Shown piece by piece: positions 5,396 to 6,009 of a DNA stretch of 6,009 nucleotides. The notes beneath the pieces were generated by a model that ran no database searches, was not told the DNA's origin, and was given only the letters and a program-made list of their open reading frames with translations. The DNA is taken from NCBI GenBank assembly GCA_027064405.1, contig JAMOPP010000184.1, forward strand, positions 1 through 6,009, read 5' to 3'. A program made the position numbers and the translations under genes. Position 1 is the stretch's first letter. Each line of letters begins with the position of its first letter. The DNA comes from Desulfurellales bacterium (lineage in GTDB: Bacteria > Campylobacterota_A > Desulfurellia > Desulfurellales > Hippeaceae).

Positions 5396-5599
5396 ATGGA
5401 TGTATTTGTACCTGATTTAATTAACGGAGCAAGAAAATATTTTAACAGTCGATATGAACTTGTAAGGGTATCCGCTATTCGAGCCAACTCCCTTTTAAGG
5501 GGCGATAAGTCTCTATTGCCGGAGGATAAGATAATCGGTAGAAAAAGTACAATTATAAGCTTAATGGAGATGAAAGAAGGGTTGTGGAAAAAGAAGTAG
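5396..5599 (+). CDS. rpoZ: DNA-directed RNA polymerase omega subunit
   Basis: Small RNA polymerase subunit that helps assemble and stabilise beta-prime. The 67 residues are at the short end of the family range. Diagnostic segments are NSRYELVRVSAIRA (17-30), matching the 'nRyeLv.vaa.RA' helix, then GDKSLLPED (36-44) and STIISLMEMKEGLW (51-64), matching the family's 'kP.viAl.Ei.eG' ending. The usual lysine or arginine of 'aakRA' is Ile28 here. The N-terminus is MDVFVPDLI, without the MAR motif that forms part of ppGpp site 1 in E. coli. The strong GGAGG makes this start secure. It sits 2 bases after gmk and overlaps the rel/spoT start by 16 bases, the classical gmk-rpoZ-spoT arrangement. Confidence 0.88.
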   Translation: MDVFVPDLINGARKYFNSRYELVRVSAIRANSLLRGDKSLLPEDKIIGRKSTIISLMEMKEGLWKKK

Positions 5600-6009
5600 A
5601 TTCTACCGTATTATCCCTGTATAACGATTTTAAAAAAAGCATAATATCAAAAAATATAGATATTGACAGGATAGATAAGGCTTTTTTGTATACCTATGAG
5701 AAGCATAAAAATCAAAGGAGAGAGTCCGGAGAAAGTTATATAATTCATCCTATTAATGTTGCGATGATAGCAAGTAAATTTTATCTTGACGAAAACAGTA
5801 TTGTAGCCGCTTTTTTGCATGATGTTTTGGAGGATACGGATACAAAAGAGGAAGAGATAGAAAAAGAATTCGGTAGTGATGTGCTATTCCTTGTTGTTTC
5901 ACTGACGAAGATAGGCAAAATTGAGTATAAAAGCAAAGAAGAGAAGCAGGCTGATAATTTTCGTAAAATGATTGTTGCCATGGCAAGAGATTTAAGGGTT
6001 ATCCTGATA
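5584..6009 (+). CDS. Bifunctional (p)ppGpp synthetase/hydrolase Rel/SpoT, N-terminal part (3' end outside the window)
   Basis: 142 residues of the N-terminal HD hydrolase domain are visible; the synthetase, TGS and ACT domains expected in a protein of about 700 residues lie beyond the right edge. The domain starts with a helical segment and RRESGESYIIHPINVA (45-60), then AAFLHDVLEDT (75-85) and VSLTKIGK (105-112), ending at FRKMIVAMARDLRVILI (126-142). His55, His79-Asp80 and Glu83-Asp84 are the metal-binding and catalytic HDxxED set, degenerate in synthetase-only RelA, so hydrolase activity is expected. The last hydrolase Asp, in the KLADRLHN motif, would come immediately after the window. 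The GTG at 5584 is the only plausible start in this frame: no start codon lies just upstream and the first in-frame ATG falls inside the domain. A GAAGG lies only 3 nt before it, so initiation is probably coupled to rpoZ. The symbol could be spoT or rel. Confidence 0.92.
   Translation, partial: MEKEVDSTVLSLYNDFKKSIISKNIDIDRIDKAFLYTYEKHKNQRRESGESYIIHPINVAMIASKFYLDENSIVAAFLHDVLEDTDTKEEEIEKEFGSDVLFLVVSLTKIGKIEYKSKEEKQADNFRKMIVAMARDLRVILI

Noticed and set aside
5753..5986. Two overlapping minus-strand frames opposite rel/spoT
   Set aside because: They are shadows of the conserved HD domain coding strand, with no recognisable protein pattern.

Overview
The window looks like chromosomal DNA from an AT-rich (roughly two-thirds A+T) Gram-negative bacterium. 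An outer membrane is implied by lptB, the ATPase of lipopolysaccharide export, and a sigma-54 system by rpoN. The order remA-like (DUF370)-gmk-rpoZ-rel/spoT occurs in Desulfobacterota/Geobacter-like and Deferribacterota genomes. Together with the low GC, my best guess is a Deferribacterota member (Deferribacter/Mucispirillum-like). That placement is an inference from gene order and composition only.

Layout. Positions 1 to about 305 are the right end of an insertion sequence: the C-terminal part of an integrase-type transposase reading frame (stop at 229), a strong hairpin terminator inside the end of that frame (148-179), and two tandem copies of a GGGACATTTTTA terminal motif (254-265 and 281-292). 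The likely outer end is at TTGACA (300-305). Positions 306-412 are a short regulatory region. It holds two near-identical 17-bp direct repeats 21 bp apart, overlapping a plausible sigma-70 promoter (321-349), plus a repeated AATTGCATTG word. From 413 to the right edge every gene is on the + strand and tightly packed: lptB, rpoN, rnr, a remA-like DUF370 gene, gmk, rpoZ and the 5' part of rel/spoT. Junctions are overlaps of 4, 16, 4 and 16 bases or gaps of 7 and 2 bases, so this looks like one transcription unit with translational coupling. No RNA gene, CRISPR array or minus-strand gene is supported.

How the genes work together. lptB powers lipopolysaccharide extraction from the inner membrane. 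rpoN supplies sigma-54. RNase R degrades structured RNA. The last four genes form a nucleotide/stringent-response group: a small RemA-type regulator, guanylate kinase (GMP to GDP, on the route to GTP and ppGpp), the RNA polymerase omega subunit, and a Rel/SpoT enzyme with an intact (p)ppGpp hydrolase motif in the visible part.

This is mostly a housekeeping region; I found no clear new system. The points most worth a second look are the IS end abutting lptB, with lptA/lptC not visible upstream, the tandem 21-bp-period repeats over the lptB promoter, the glutamine-free N-terminal region of sigma-54, and the omega subunit lacking the N-terminal MAR motif needed for ppGpp site 1 in E. coli.
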